A stretch of DNA of 64,000 nucleotides from the NCBI RefSeq assembly GCF_008831285.2, contig NC_045138.2, forward strand, positions 22,229,934-22,293,933, given 5' to 3'. The position numbers were made by a program, and so were the translations under genes. How positions within the stretch are numbered: the stretch's first letter is position 1; every line of letters starts with the position of its first letter. The notes under the pieces were generated by a model. It did no database searches, was not told the origin of the DNA, and saw only the letters and a program-made list of their open reading frames with translations. Shown piece after piece: positions 1 through 12,039 of this stretch. The stretch comes from Nymphaea colorata. Taxonomy: Eukaryota; Streptophyta; Magnoliopsida; Nymphaeales; Nymphaeaceae.

Positions 1-1344
1 CTCAATTTTCTCGACTTCATTGGTGGACAGATACATGGTCCACTCTTTTAAGTAAATGGGTGGCGCTAATGGCATATCAGCTTATCAAATGAAAGCTGGG
101 CGACCTAATCTCCAACCGTTTTGGTTGATGAGGGGGAGTGATTGGTTGCAGTTGGCTGGGAACAATGGAGGTAACTTGAAGACTTGAATTTGACATCAAT
201 CTAAACTTAATAAAACAGAGAGGTGGTTTTCCTCTAATACAACCAGGACGATGCCAAGGAAGAAAAGTCTTTGAGTACATTCATCATTTCCACTCAGCAG
301 TCTTTTGCTAGCAGTATGGTCGAATCAGTGCCTACACAGAAATGCTCACACATATCCTCCGTTCAATCGTGAATGTCTTCTGCAGGCTGCTAGGAGCAAC
401 CTGAGTTTGCAGGATAGCAGTCGAGATGCATTAGGAGTTGGCAGAGGAAATGAGACTAGTTGCAGTAATTTTGTGCCGTGAACAGAAAGTGTTTACAGTA
501 GAAAGTTAACCTCATGGTCGCGGGACAACAGGTAATGTTCAAAGTTAAAATTTGAAACTCAAGCAGGATTTTGCCAACCCTCTGGTGGATCAGAGACTAA
601 AGCTTTGACAGCCTAATAAACATGCTTATTCTTGCCTTCGGAAAGAGAGGAGGCTTTGGTAGTGGAGCATGTATGCATTTCTGTTGGCTATCAGGAACAT
701 TGTCAAGAGATCAAAATTCGAGAAGGCCTTCCCCTAGGAAACATAAATCATGTATAGGCGTTTGGTCATGGGTAAAATTTGACAAAGGAACTTTTGGAGT
801 CATTCTGCTGAGATTCATGATATAGCTTTCTCAAACTACAGAGCACATAATCACACTGCCAATCTCAAAACCAAAAAGTTTTTCAGTGAAAAAAATGAGA
901 GTAAAGGAAAAGAACTCATTCAGCAAATACTCAATCAATACCACTCTAATCATCTGGCTCTTCGCCAGCAAGAAGTGTGGCTTCAGGGAAAGGGCCTCCA
1001 AAACGCAGAGGTCAGTTCGCCAGACGGTCAAGCCAATCAACGTATACCAACCTGTCTCCCCAAAGTTATTGGCGTTCTCACTGGTTGAAAAGCAAGCTTT
1101 TACACGCTTGACTGCAGTTTTGCTGCATATCTAGTTTGGTCTGGGTCAGTTTCAGTTTCTTTCTTAATACTCTTGGCAACTGAGACAAAGAAGCACAAAT
1201 TAAGCTACGCAAACAAGGCGTTGCACTTGAAATAACTATGAATCACGCGTCGAACTTCAAACAATTTAGATCAACTGGTCACGTTGAAGGCAACAACAAG
1301 TTACAGGAGAGAAAGACAGAGAGAGCAAAAACATCAGTAGCGGG
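1..1344. other. intergenic, nothing recognised
   Basis: No gene, RNA or mobile element could be supported here. The open frames are short, overlap on both strands and show no family resemblance. Confidence 0.4.
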
Positions 1345-1677
1345 TTAGTGGGAGACCAGAGGATGGGAAGGGTTATAAGCACGAAAAGGGCGGCAAGCGA
1401 CCAGGTAATAAGCAACCTTGTGCCTCAACTTTCTCAGCAACAAGAGCCTCCCTCCCCACTGGAACACGACCAAGGCCCTCTCCTTCACGGTCCGTTTCAC
1501 CTTCTCCTGACTGCCCATCACCGGCTTCTGCACTCCCACGGCAGCCTCCTCCTCCTCTTCCTCCCAGTACAGAGGATAGCTCCTAAGGAACACTCTCCTC
1601 TTGTTGTAGTCTTCATACCGAAAGCTTCTCGCTCTTACTTCGCCTTCCACCACACCCTCCTCACCCACGAAGACCAT
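1345..1677 (-). CDS. small uncharacterised plant protein, single exon
   Basis: A 110-residue frame starting MVFVGEEG and ending at a stop at its low-coordinate end. An in-frame TAG lies a few codons upstream of the ATG, so this methionine is the earliest start without an intron. The middle carries RRVFLRSYPLYW followed by six glutamates. The C-terminal half is basic and hydrophobic (QWGGRLLLLRKLRHKVAYYL). There is no signal peptide. The composition suggests a real short protein: an acidic run, then a compact hydrophobic and basic block. It recalls uncharacterised plant proteins with an RRVFLRSY-like core, but I cannot name a family or function. A longer frame on the opposite strand (1348-1809) is probably its shadow. 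No intron is needed. Confidence 0.4.
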   Translation of the reverse strand: MVFVGEEGVVEGEVRARSFRYEDYNKRRVFLRSYPLYWEEEEEEAAVGVQKPVMGSQEKVKRTVKERALVVFQWGGRLLLLRKLRHKVAYYLVACRPFRAYNPSHPLVSH

Positions 1678-1823
1678 GACGTCAAGACTACCGGATTCCG
1701 GCGAGAGGTTTCAAGCACCTGGGTTGCTTTTCCTGGGAACCTATACTCTGAGGAGCTTGCTGTTCCCTTCTCCCTCTTCGTGGTTAGAGAGGGAGAGAGA
1801 CGGATTTGAAATACGGCACCCAC

Positions 1824-2535
1824 AAGGGATGGAGCAAAAACAAGGGAGCGAGTTGGATGGATTTGGTTGTCTGCATCTGAGGCTGCTGGTTTTCATGCGG
1901 GCTGCAGAGGAGGGGGGGAATCCGACGGGACGCCACTCAAGAAAGCCACCGTCGCTTTGGTCCATTTCTGACAAATCGAAGGGCCCCATGTTTCTCGCTT
2001 CTGGATGGCAAATTCTGAATCCCATGGCTCCACCATCGCAAGCTTCCTATTATTTTATCACAAGGAAGACAAGAAACCAAGACCGTCGGATCGTTGAACA
2101 TCCACGGCATCCAAAAGTAGTGACGACGCCTTCGGGCGTTCTAAAGTGTAGTCCTGCGAAAGCGACGATGCGCATCGCCTGAAAAGCCGTTTCAGTTGAG
2201 AATCGGAAGCCATTATTAAACCCCTTTTCAGAACAGTACTGCCAAAGGAAGGTCTGTCTGCATGCTGATGATTGTGTTACCTTCTTTTGTGTGGGACTTT
2301 GTTTCTGCAACAGGCGGTGGGTTGTCTCACTGTTATAATGTAAAATTCCCAAAGGTTATGATTTATAGTTCTTAAGGAGCAGCTCCCTCTGACACATGGC
2401 TGCCCTGAGGAGTTAAAAGGAGATTAGCAGTTCAGTGTAGTTGGTCAAGCTGGCCACATGTAAATGACATGTTGTTGTTAGGTGTTATTTTCTGGATTGA
2501 AAATTAGTGGCGGCCTGCCACTCAAATCTTAAACA
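1824..2535. other. intergenic, nothing recognised
   Basis: This stretch lies upstream of the small minus-strand gene and probably includes its promoter. No specific element could be identified. Confidence 0.3.
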
Positions 2536-2655
2536 GACCCCTGAACCCTTGGGAGACTTCAACTTATCTAGTATCACCCGCACTCACGAACTCTGACCCC
2601 CTGAACCCTTGGGAGGCTTCAACTTATCTAGTATCACCCGCACTCACGAACTCTG
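2536..2655. repeat. 60-bp tandem duplication
   Basis: Two adjacent copies with a period of exactly 60 bases, each containing CCTGAACCCTTGGGAG and ending CACTCACGAACTCTG. They differ at only a few bases (for example GGGAGACTTC against GGGAGGCTTC). There is no coding frame. Confidence 0.9.
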
Positions 2656-4500
2656 TTTCATGAGTGGTCCTTTCTCACTCAAAGTAAAGATTTCTAATCC
2701 ATGCCAATCAAACACGCTTTGAAAGAATGCCAACCAAGGGTTCTAAGTCGAGGAAGTCAAGTCTCAACCTCCTGCTACTTTGTAAGTTGATGACATGGTG
2801 TTGTTCTTGCAAATGACAGGACTGTGCTCACCAGAGTTTCCTCTTAAAGCAGCAGGGTCGATAGATGGTATGAGCCTAATTATGAGGAGTGACTACTTCC
2901 GACATGAAGATGTCGGACTTTCGGCACCATAAAGTTTCATAACTTATACCCTTATTTTGTCTTAAGGGAGTTGGTGTGGGTTGGCGGCTGGTAGGCGGTT
3001 AGTTCCGGTTTCAAATCCCTGAGCAACTCAATGTGCTCCAAAAGGGAAGCCATAATTGTACAAGTTAAAGTGTGGGGGGAGCGTGAGACACTAAAACAGA
3101 CTCTATACCTTAGGATGAAATGTCAAGTAAGGATCTCAAGGCCTATGCCAACTCATTGACTTTTTTAAGAGAAGGTAGTTCTTTAAGAGGGAGTTTGCTA
3201 ACAAGAATGTTGCATTGTTTGAAGTGCAGTGTTATATGACACATTCGTGTTCCAAAAATACAATGTTTTTGTTAACAAACACTTTCTAAGGTTATGATTG
3301 GTGGTCTAAATAATATAAGCTTTACAGGAGATTTACTAAGTAAACTGGTCATTGCCATGGGAAAACCTTTAATTTGTCAATAAAAATGTGGAAAGGAAAG
3401 TTTCATTCGAGTGTGACATGATGAATACGGAGCAAATTCAGACAAGTCTAAAGGTTTGGCCTCCAGCTGGGTTTGAAAAGGAAAGTTGCAAATGAAATTA
3501 AGTACACATGCATCCAACTATGACTCTGCTGTCGCGGTGGTTGGCTAAATTTAATGAGAGACAGTTTGCACTGCAAATTTGTGCTCTGGCAGTGTCCCCG
3601 CTCGAGAAAAGCATTCCAGGCTCTCTGTAGAGATCCCTTTCACATTAATCTTACCATCTTACAAGAGATGAAACTTGTTGGGATCTATGTGGATTAAAAC
3701 AAAATTCAAGCTTTGATTCATTTCATGTAACCACTTGTTTCCATTGTAACGTAAGTAGTTAAATGAGAGAAATGAAAAAAAGAAGTGTGCCTTTGTTATC
3801 TCATCAAACCTGAGCATTCTTTTCTAAAATTTTCCGTTGTGCTCGAATGACTTAAAAAAAAAAAAAGGAAGTTTTGTAAAAACCAGGTTCCATGGCAACC
3901 TAGTTTTTAAACCCGATTTAAAAAACATGTTTTTTATGTTTGAGTGACAACAGAAAAACAATGGTTTTTGAGTTTTTTTTTTTGGGAGGAGGGAGAGAAG
4001 GGGTGGGAGAAGGTAGTGTTCACCATATATATGAAAGACATTATATATATAAATATGCAATTTTTTTTTTTGTCGTGGGCATTTGCCTACACATGCATTT
4101 CCTTCCCTAGGAGAAAGTTATAGACTCTCCATCTTGTCAAAATTAGGCTTTGCAGAAACCTTGTTTAGACCGTTATCCAAATATTTCTTAAAACGCCAAT
4201 TTGGAGACAAAAATATATTTTCTCTCTTAGCCTTTAAATCAGCATTGAAAGGTGTCACGTAAAGAAGCTTTTGGTCCCTATATTGTTCAATACTCGTGTT
4301 AAAAGGGCTTCATTTGTAGTTAGCTTGCATCTTTACGGATCCAGAGCCCTTACTGCAAGCGTTCAAAGCCAGAAGAGAGTCTCAACTGATGAGCTTCAAG
4401 CTGTCATGTCAAATTTATTTTAAATTATATGAGTATGGGTCCTGACGCCATCTGGCATAAATGCTGGAAATAATGAGTCAAGCAAGTGGGTATAAGGTCA
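2656..4500. other. intergenic AT-rich DNA with a SINE-like head
   Basis: No gene is visible. Around 2965-3045 there is a tRNA-promoter-like arrangement: a GGCGGCTGGTAGGCGGTTAG block followed by GGTTTCAAATCCC, which resembles a pol III B box. This recalls the heads of tRNA-derived SINEs. The rest is AT-rich with T-runs. Confidence 0.3.
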
Positions 4501-6520
4501 CGTAATCTCCCAAATGACCTCTTCAGATATACCTAAACTCTTCACATGCACGTATTCTTGTGATGAACAGTGTATTGATTTAGCTGACCACTCAATAGCC
4601 CCAACCACTCACACAGAAATGGACCGGACAAGGCCAATCAACGGAGAAAAAATATATCAGAACCGTTCCAATTCTATCGGATGTACCAGAAGAGACAAAA
4701 GAGATATTTTTGAATCACTTAGAGCGGTTTACCAGGCAATTAGACTAATCTAAATATTGAATATGATTGTGCTACTGTTTTTTGAATGGATGTGACCTTG
4801 AAGGGCCTAGGGTCATCACTTTGATTCCTATGAGTGTTATTCTTTTGAACTGTAAATGATGGTTGACACTACTCCTGAGTTAAAATGACTGACACTACTC
4901 CTGAGTTGAAAGGCTTAATCCTAAGTTCAATTAGGTCTTGAAACAACCCTAAACCTTGAGGGTAGGGAGAAGGGGAAGAGACTTCAGTCTATTTTGGGTA
5001 TCAGCATCCATGTCCATTTTTTTTTTTGGATTAAAAAAATTTATCTCCAGTGAAGACATAAACACAAACAAAAGATAAAGATAAACTTAAGGGGGTGTTT
5101 GGATGACACTCTATCCAATCTAGTTTGTTTAAAACTTGGCTTTATATGAAAACAAAGTTTTTTAATGAACCTTATGTTTTTTTTTTTGGGTAACACATCC
5201 AAATGTAAATGAAAGGAAAGAAAAAAAGTAGGAGAGGAATAAGGTTTGGCAGATGAATTAAGTTGGTTTCTGATCAGAGGGTCAGACAGATTCTGACAGC
5301 ATGATGGCATGAGCCTCGACACTAGAACCACTTTTTGTTTGTTGTTCAATTGTTCTTCTGCACAATGCTTTTCCTTTCTTTCCTCCTCCTCGAGGATGAC
5401 CAATATCCCGGATTCCAAACTTATGTTAATCGAGATATACTGTGAAAGGGTAATTGAGTTATCATGTGAATATTTTTTATGTCGCGACAATCACAAAAGG
5501 TTGGAGACCAACAAGCTGCCATGGCCTTCAAACCAAGAAGAAAGAGTACAATTAAGGGACCAACTATATGAAAAGACAAACACACGCTCCTTTGAATGGT
5601 CACCTTCAGAGTGGCCACTCTCATTAAGGATCAGTTTCCTTTCGCCTTTTCCACAGAGAGATCTGGGGTAGAGTAACTGGTAGGTTGTACTTTTCGATTA
5701 GAACCAACCAGCGGTGACCCCAAAGAGTTTTACGTAGAACGAAGTCGGCAAAAATGAAAGTAGGATAAGAGAATTTTCATGTCAGAGAAGAAGCCAGAAA
5801 TTTTATGTTGAATGGAGTCAAGAAGCATTATAGCTGAGCCTGAGACTCATTTAGAGGCAACGGAACCAGGTCTAGCAGGCCAACCTTCTTAGCTAGACTC
5901 CCAGTCTGGATTTCTCTTAGTTCAAAATCCATCGGTCCATGTCGCTCACATGCACCCGCATATGACTTTGCGCCTCATTCGAACTCGCTCATAAAAACTT
6001 GACTCATTTGTAAATGAGCCGAGCTTGACTTTAAATTTATGCTCGACATGTTGAATGAGTTGAGTTCAAGTTATAAGAACTTGACTCATTAAAACTCAGC
6101 TCGGCTCCACTACGTAAATGTCTCATGAATGAGATATTTCTATTGCTATGTTTTTCTCTGAGCGCTGTTTGATGAGGCTGGAATTGTGAAATTTTAAATT
6201 TAAAATTCTCATTTTTGATAAAATGAGAATTGAGTTGTCAAACAAAGTTTTTGATTTTGGAATTACGGACTCATTCTTGAATTCAGAATTATGATTTCAA
6301 CCATAGGGCATGAAACTATGATTCCAGAATTTTAGAATTTTTCATGATTTTCTTCGACCTGTTCTGCACGCTGGTATCTTCATAAATTTCATGATTTTTC
6401 ACACTTTTCCAATTCAAATAAAAACAAAAAATTAGATCAGAACTGGATTTGGGTACATCCAATATATTTAAATTTGCACTTGATTTCATAAACGTATTCA
6501 TTGCAATCGAACCCACTAAC
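4501..6520. other. intergenic with small repeats
   Basis: No gene is supported. Near 5091-5200 a segment opens with GTGTTTGGATGACAC and closes with GTAACACATCCAAATG, which are roughly inverted and suggest a short foldback MITE. At 5975-6115 there is a member of the CTCGAGCTCG-type repeat found elsewhere in the window (GAGCCGAGCTTGAC, AACTCAGCTCGGC). Confidence 0.35.
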
Positions 6521-6740
6521 CCGCAGCCTCTGGCCGGTCCCGATGGCCACCCGACTCAGTGTCCTTCTTCTCAGGCGAAGTTTTCTCCGGTCTATCCGGC
6601 GCCGGAAACCCTACGTCAGGGACGGGAAGACCAAGGGGTTCTCAATGTCGGGAGAGTTCTCAACTTTCATCTCCTTCCTTGAATCCTTCACTCTTCTGGA
6701 CCCTGTTCACTCGATCCAGCCTCCATGAATGGCGCCCCGC
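6521..6740 (+). other. GC-rich exon-like island
   Basis: A compositional island inside AT-rich DNA. One frame from an ATG at 6543 reads MATRLSVLLLRRSFLRSIRRRKP, arginine-rich and lacking acidic residues, like a mitochondrial targeting presequence, and stops at 6728. Two other frames are also open, so the reading is not unique. No downstream exon was identified. It could be a relic first exon or chance in GC-rich DNA. Confidence 0.15.
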
Positions 6741-7217
6741 ATGCACCAAGAATTCAGGCCCACATCAGATTTGGCCGTTGACCTACGAACTACGGACAGA
6801 AGTAAAGTATCCCATGTCCACAAAGAACGATGAATCAACACTTAGGATTAAATGAATTTGTTTGGATATCCTACTACCCATGGAATTCATGAAGATGAAA
6901 AAGTTTCATGTTAATTTTCATTTGCGTTTAATGTGTCATCCAAAATGCCGACGTCTTTTACGCATCTACTTAGTCGTAGGACTGGTCGTCTGTGGAGGGA
7001 CGAAGGCTAGAAGATAAGAAGAAGCGACTGCTGCCATTTTTTTCTTTGGCTTCACTTGATTAATTGACATAGGCTCAACTCAAAAGGAATGCATCGCTGT
7101 TATGTGCTTTGTAATTCTAAGGATTGAATAAGGAGGAGGTCCTATTTTCTACAAAAAAAAAGTTCAAAAAATTGTAAGGATTAAATAAATGTTGTTGAGA
7201 GAGAAGCATCGGTAACG

Positions 7218-7398
7218 CAGAAGGGCAGAGCCAGAAATTTCTTATGAAGGGGGGTCTAATTAAATTTCTAAATTTTGACAAACCGAAATATCATTTTTCA
7301 AAATTTTTATATAAGACAAGTGAAATTTTCTAAAGTTTACATATAAATTTAAAAGTTTGAGGTGGGGCCAGGCCCCTACGGCCCCCCTTGGCTCCACC
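7218..7398. mobile_element. hAT-like MITE
   Basis: The right end on the opposite strand reads CAGGGGTGGAGCCAAGG; the left end reads CAGAAGGGCAGAGCCAGAAA. These are imperfect inverted repeats of the CAGGGGYGGAGCCA type seen on plant hAT-like MITEs. The flanks GTAACG and GTAACA could be the remains of a target duplication. The interior is AT-rich and resembles, in reverse orientation, the segment at 17245-17450. Confidence 0.5.
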
Positions 7399-7659
7399 CC
7401 TGGTAACAGGGGCGGTTGTAATCAAAGGAAATATGTTGTATGACTTGCTGTAATGTGTTCTTTCTAGGTTGTTTGACTAATGGAATAATTACATACTGAT
7501 TGATAAACTTGCTTCAATTTTTTGATGCAAATTCATAAAATAGTGATTAGAGTGGGTTCATAAAAAAGTAACCATTTTATTAGGCAAACAGCTCGTTTGT
7601 GTTACACATGGGTCCTATTTAGTAAAGCAGGCTTCATATGCATTATAGTTTGAAGGATA

Positions 7660-7840
7660 AACTGAGAAACTAGTTTCTTTCATTAATTTTTCTCATTTCA
7701 CAAATTTAAGCCCAAAATCTTCCTTGTTAGAAATTTAGAATGTTGGGCTTCTTAAATCTTGATTCATTAATAATATTGATAATGATGATTTGCACTTGGT
7801 CATTCAGTTTTAATTATTCTCAAAATGTAAAATTTGTCAC
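7660..7840. repeat. diverged copy of sequence upstream of the pseudokinase gene
   Basis: Shares TTTCTC-TTTCACAAATTTAA and GATG-TTGCACTT blocks, in the same order, with 13395-13570. The similarity is patchy and needs an alignment. Confidence 0.3.
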
Positions 7841-8192
7841 CAACTTTTATTAATTGTTTACTACTAAACCAAACAATCTGTACCTTTTCAAGTGAATTGG
7901 GAGGAATCCTACCACCAAAACGAATGCTGAAACCTCTCTCCCACCATTTCCCCAAGGTCTTGGACTGCTTTCGGTGACTTGAGAATTCAAAATAGAAACT
8001 AGATGCCTACCAGTCCCTTCCCTGCCCATTGCACCAACTGGATAACCAAGCAATCCGTACATTTTACATATCATGTAATACTTTGTTTTACCTTTACATA
8101 CCATTTTCTCGGCCAAAATAGATTAAGTCTTTGACCAAATGCTCATCTATGTTATCCCACTTCCAAAAATTGCTTTCATAAAAAACAACATC

Positions 8193-9350
8193 TCATCGAA
8201 TAACAAGTTTTTTGGTATCAGGGTTATACATTCGATACCATTTCGCAACATCCGAATATCCAACAAATATACAATTTTCACTTTTCTTATCCAACTTAGT
8301 ATGCTCGCTTGAATCAATTAAAGCAAATGAAATACATCCAAACACTCTTAAATTACTTACATAGGTTTGCATTTCCACGAACCCTCATAGGGTATTCGAT
8401 TGCGTACTGCTTTAGTTAGCAAAATATTTGAAATATAAACCGCAATAGCCACTGCTTCTACCCAAAAATCATTTGGAAGTTGGCTTTCACTCAGCATGCT
8501 TCTAGCCATTTCTACCATAGTTTTATTCTTCTTTTCAACAAAACCATTTTGTTAAGGTGTCTTCCTTACTATCAACTGTATGTGAATTCCATTCTTTCTG
8601 CAAAAATCATTAAAATCATTAGATAAAAATTTTCCTCCTCTATTTGTGCATAAACATTTTATGGCACAATTGCTGCTCTTTTCTACTAAAGCTTTGAACT
8701 CCTGAAATTTTTCAAAAGCTTTTGACTTTTGGGTAAGAAAATATACTCAATTCATACGAGTAAAATCATCAATAAACAATAAAACATATCTTGTGTTGTT
8801 TAAGGAATGAGTATTCATGGGCCCATAGAGGCCAGCATGGAGTAGTTCAAGAGGCTTTTTGGCCCTCTATGCCTTTTCAATTGGGAAAGACATATGATGT
8901 TGCTTTTCATATAAATGTTATTCATAAATCCCATCACTACATGTGATTTGAGGTAAACCCAATACCATGTTCTTATTGTTTAATAATTTTAGGCCATTAT
9001 AATACAAATGACCATATGTTAAATGCCAAAGCTGAAAGATTTTATCAACATCACAGACTAATGCAACTTGATTTATATGTGAAAATTAAAGTAGAAACAT
9101 TTTAGTTGGAGCCATTTTCATTGTAATGAAAGACTAATTAACCATTTTCAAGCAATTGTCTGACACTCAATAAGTTGTGAGTTAAACTTGGTATACAATA
9201 GACATCATGGACTAACTTTTTACTACCTGATTTAATCTTAACTTCAATAGTTCTTTTGCCTTCACTCTGTCCAAGTAGTACACATACCTTCACAAACTTG
9301 TCAATATGGTGGGAATGATTCTTTTCACTTGTCATATGGTTAGTGCAGCC
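8193..9350 (-). pseudogene. Copia protease-integrase remnant
   Basis: Near 9345 the minus strand encodes LDSGCTNHMTS, so the aspartic protease DSG motif is preserved. PSLTHNLLSVRQLLENG (to 9138) is the pre-integrase segment. Integrase follows at about 8950-8390 with HAGLYGP, IDDFTR, CTNRGGKF and NGFVEKKNKTM. Compared with the family, the first catalytic Asp (normally in HxDLxGP) is Gly and the second (normally TDxGGEF) is Asn; only the Glu remains. In-frame stops are also present. The C-terminal part (8378-8193) reads FGCISFALI and FVGYSDVAKWYRMYNP. Confidence 0.85.
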
Positions 9351-9653
9351 ACTATCTAAAAAGCACAGATGTGATGGACCATAGCTTCCAAATGAGCAAT
9401 GAAAAGGTTACGTTGATTATTTTCTTCTTTTTTTTCAACTACATTGGCTTGCTTTTTTACTTTCTCCTAGCACTTTACCTCGACGTACCTATATTTTTTT
9501 GCAAAAATAACATTACTTTCCCCTATAACTCGGTCTTTGATTATTTCCATGGTCAGCATTCTGCTGTCCTCCATCAAATTTCCCTTGGCCATAGCCACAA
9601 CTACGACCACTATAGCCACTTCTACCACTTCTGCTACCTACATATTGACTATT

Positions 9654-10343
9654 TTATATATCTTTGCTATCCTTTTGCTTGTTAGAAATTTCTATCTTAG
9701 TCTGAAATGCATGCTCAATGCTCTTTTCTATTGACCTGTTTAATATCATTTCATGTGCTAAAAGTGAACCCATCAATGAGTTAATAGAATAAGTACACAT
9801 GTCTTTAGATTCTGCTATAGCAGTTAAGACATGATCAAATTTGAATGACAAACTTCGTAAAATCTTCTCTACTACATTTTTATCTCTCATTCTTTCTTCA
9901 AAGGTTTTCATTTGATTTACGATAGTAGACATTCTAGAGAAGAAAATTTTGATGCATTTATTTACTTTCATTTTCTAGGCCTCAAATTCTCTATGTAAAG
10001 TTTGAAGTTTTGTTGTAGTTACCTTGCCATCTCCATGATAACTTTCTTTCAAAATATTCCAAGCTTCACTTGACTTGGTCATTGCTGTAATGCGAAGGAA
10101 AATATTTTCAGTCACAGCTTGTAGCTGCAAAATAAGAAGAGCCTTTGCATCCTTCTTGCGTGTCTCCTTTGCTTCATTTGAAGACTTTGCCACATCATTT
10201 TCAACTAAATCCCAAAGATCTTGTGATATAGAAAATGTCTTCAGTTTAATGTACCAAAATTCATAATTGTCTACATTAAAAATAGATACCAAAATTTGTG
10301 AGAGGTTGAGAGTAGTATTTAAATTCATGCCATTCGATGACAT
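9654..10343 (-). pseudogene. Copia gag (UBN2-type), interrupted
   Basis: The first part (10343-9975) begins MSSNGMNLNTTL and contains NYEFWYIKLKTF and the SSEAWNILKESYHG motif typical of Copia gag. A TAG at 9972-9974 stops it after LHREFEA. The same frame continues directly as KMKVNKCIKIFFSRMSTIVNQMK through VEKILRSL and INSLMGSLLAHE, the expected continuation of the same domain. This is therefore one gag frame broken by a nonsense codon. Downstream, the zinc knuckle has lost its first two cysteines. Confidence 0.85.
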
Positions 10344-10435
10344 TTTTCAATCAGGCATTTACAAACAACCTTGAAAAATCGGCATGAAAACAATCTTCAC
10401 AACAACACAACATACTAATTTGCTTCGACAACCTA

Positions 10436-10448
10436 GGCTTTGATACCA
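10436..10448 (-). other. primer binding site (initiator tRNA-Met)
   Basis: The minus strand reads TGGTATCAAAGCC, one base away from the usual plant TGGTATCAGAGCC complementary to the 3' end of initiator tRNA-Met. It sits immediately inside the LTR, where reverse transcription would be primed. Confidence 0.8.
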
Positions 10449-10887
10449 TTAACATTGGTAATAAACAATAAAAGAACACCGTACATTACGTTGCACACAA
10501 TGAACTTTGCAAAACAACTTCTGAATTTCAGTTGAAGAGCACCCATGCAACTGAGGACACCCACAAGGCCACCTTGGCACACCTTGTTCTTGATACAACT
10601 GACACAAACCAAGGCACATATTTATAGACTATCCCAAGACACTCAACTTATGACTCGTAAACCTCCATACTAATCACCATTACAAACGTGATATTAAAAG
10701 ACATTAGAAATAGAAAACCTCCCAATTACACCTTAATTTATTATGCCATAACTCTTGACATTAAACTCTTAATTCACTATGCCATAATTCTATGACATTA
10801 AAACAAAAACTGCAATATTTATTTCACACATTTACCAAAATTGTTTGCATCATATTTTAATAAAATTGTTTGCATCATATTTTAATA
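10449..10887 (-). repeat. 5' LTR of the Copia element
   Basis: About 439 bases lying directly before the primer binding site. On the minus strand it begins TATTAAAATATGATGCAAAC (probably TGTT originally) and ends near CCAATGTTAA. It contains a TATA-like TATAAATA at about 10618-10630. The first 26 or so bases are tandemly duplicated (copies at about 10848-10887). No 3' partner LTR was found. Confidence 0.65.
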
Positions 10888-10888
10888 C

Positions 10889-11605
10889 CGCCCTCGTCAA
10901 CCTCCTTCTACTGTCGGCAGCGCCACAACATGCCAAGCATGGCCACATACGTGTTTTATACACGGATTGAGACATCTTCTATGCATGGGGTACCTAGACC
11001 ATGCAGACAACTATGTTGACTGGGTCATTTGGCTACATTTGAGATGGTGGGACCTGCAATAAGCATGACCACAAGGAAGAGTTAGATTTGCAAGGTTTTT
11101 TTTTTCCCCTTTTTTCAAGGTGAATTGGATATAGGTCGTAGTCTCCTTTGATATCCCTTACCCTTGGGGTTCATAGAGTATATTTTGAACCTTTTTACAG
11201 TCTAAGAGAATACTACACTCGCTCGTGACAATATCCACAAGTTTCATTATACAAACCCAATTGGAGTGAACCACCTTACTGTTCAATGGGCTACAACCCT
11301 ATGGGCCTTTTTTTTAAAAAAAGAATAAAATTATATGATCTCACATGCAATGTGTTCATTTCCTTTTTGCTTCTTTCTATTGTACCCATTTTTCTTCAAT
11401 CTGTTGTCTTTTTTTTTCAAAAACAAGAGTGTTTCAGCTCTAACACCAAAAGTAATCATGTTAATGAGTTCCATTTTTGTTCATTTTGATGCATAAGACC
11501 ATTTTCTCTTTCTTGTTGGCAAACATGAAATTGCCTGCTAAGACTTTCTATTTTAATTTTCAAATAATCATTATTTATTGTGGGTGGGGGGACCAATTAT
11601 AGAAG
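10889..11605. repeat. segmental duplication, copy A
   Basis: Direct-orientation match to 12590-13235. Shared landmarks in the same order: ACGTGTTTTATACA, TTTGAGATGGTGGGACCTGC, CTTGGGGTT, TACCCATTTTTCTTCAATC, GTGTTTCAG-TCTAACACCA and TCTTGTTGGCAAACATGAAA. Its left edge coincides with the Copia LTR boundary, suggesting that element inserted into it. Confidence 0.85.
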
Positions 11606-12039
11606 ATTGTTTTTTTTTTTTTTTTTTCAGTTTTACTCGAATTGCTTGTATATTTAAGAACTAAATGCTCAAGAAATTGGTAGGTACCAAACTCTTAAGT
11701 GACAACATGTCAAAAAATGTTGACCATGAAAGGGAGGGAAAATGATGAAAAGAAAGACCTTTGGATGACTAATTAATGAAGAGGAAAAGTAAAGAAAAGC
11801 TAAGAAATGTGTTTGGGTGCAAAGGAAAGAAAAGATGAGGAAAAAAATGAAAGGGTTTTCTAATGTAAATCCAATCCCTTCAAAAGTAGAGAGATAAGGT
11901 GGGAAGGAAGGGACCTCCTTGTTATTACCAAATTTACCCTTTCCCCTTGCGATTGCTCTCCAATCATTGCTACCGTCGTGCCTGGGTATTCTAGTTTGAA
12001 CACCATGAAGTAGAAACTCAGTTGAGAAGAAGCAACAGA

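Larger units (their letters stand above)
8113..10887 (-). mobile_element. truncated Ty1/Copia retrotransposon
   Basis: Reading on the minus strand from high to low coordinates: a 5' LTR (10887-10449), a primer binding site, a gag region of the UBN2 type (10343-9654), a decayed zinc-knuckle region near 9650-9480, a protease/pre-integrase segment (about 9350-9130), integrase (about 8950-8390) and the integrase C-terminal region (8378-8193). The order gag-protease-integrase marks Copia. Reverse transcriptase, RNase H and the 3' LTR are missing, so the element is truncated near 8.1 kb. It is dead: a nonsense codon splits gag and several frames are broken. Confidence 0.9.

Noticed and set aside
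1348-1809. 153-residue plus-strand frame
   Set aside because: It lies antisense to the better minus-strand candidate; its composition (HS-, L- and P-rich, no conserved motif) fits a shadow frame.
5660-5720. Possible tRNA-like sequence
   Set aside because: GGGGTAGAGTAACTGGTAGG looks like a tRNA D-arm region, but no anticodon stem, T-arm or acceptor pairing could be drawn.
7850-8116. 88-residue minus-strand frame next to the Copia remnant
   Set aside because: No Copia domain or other family recognised; it may be unrelated flanking DNA.
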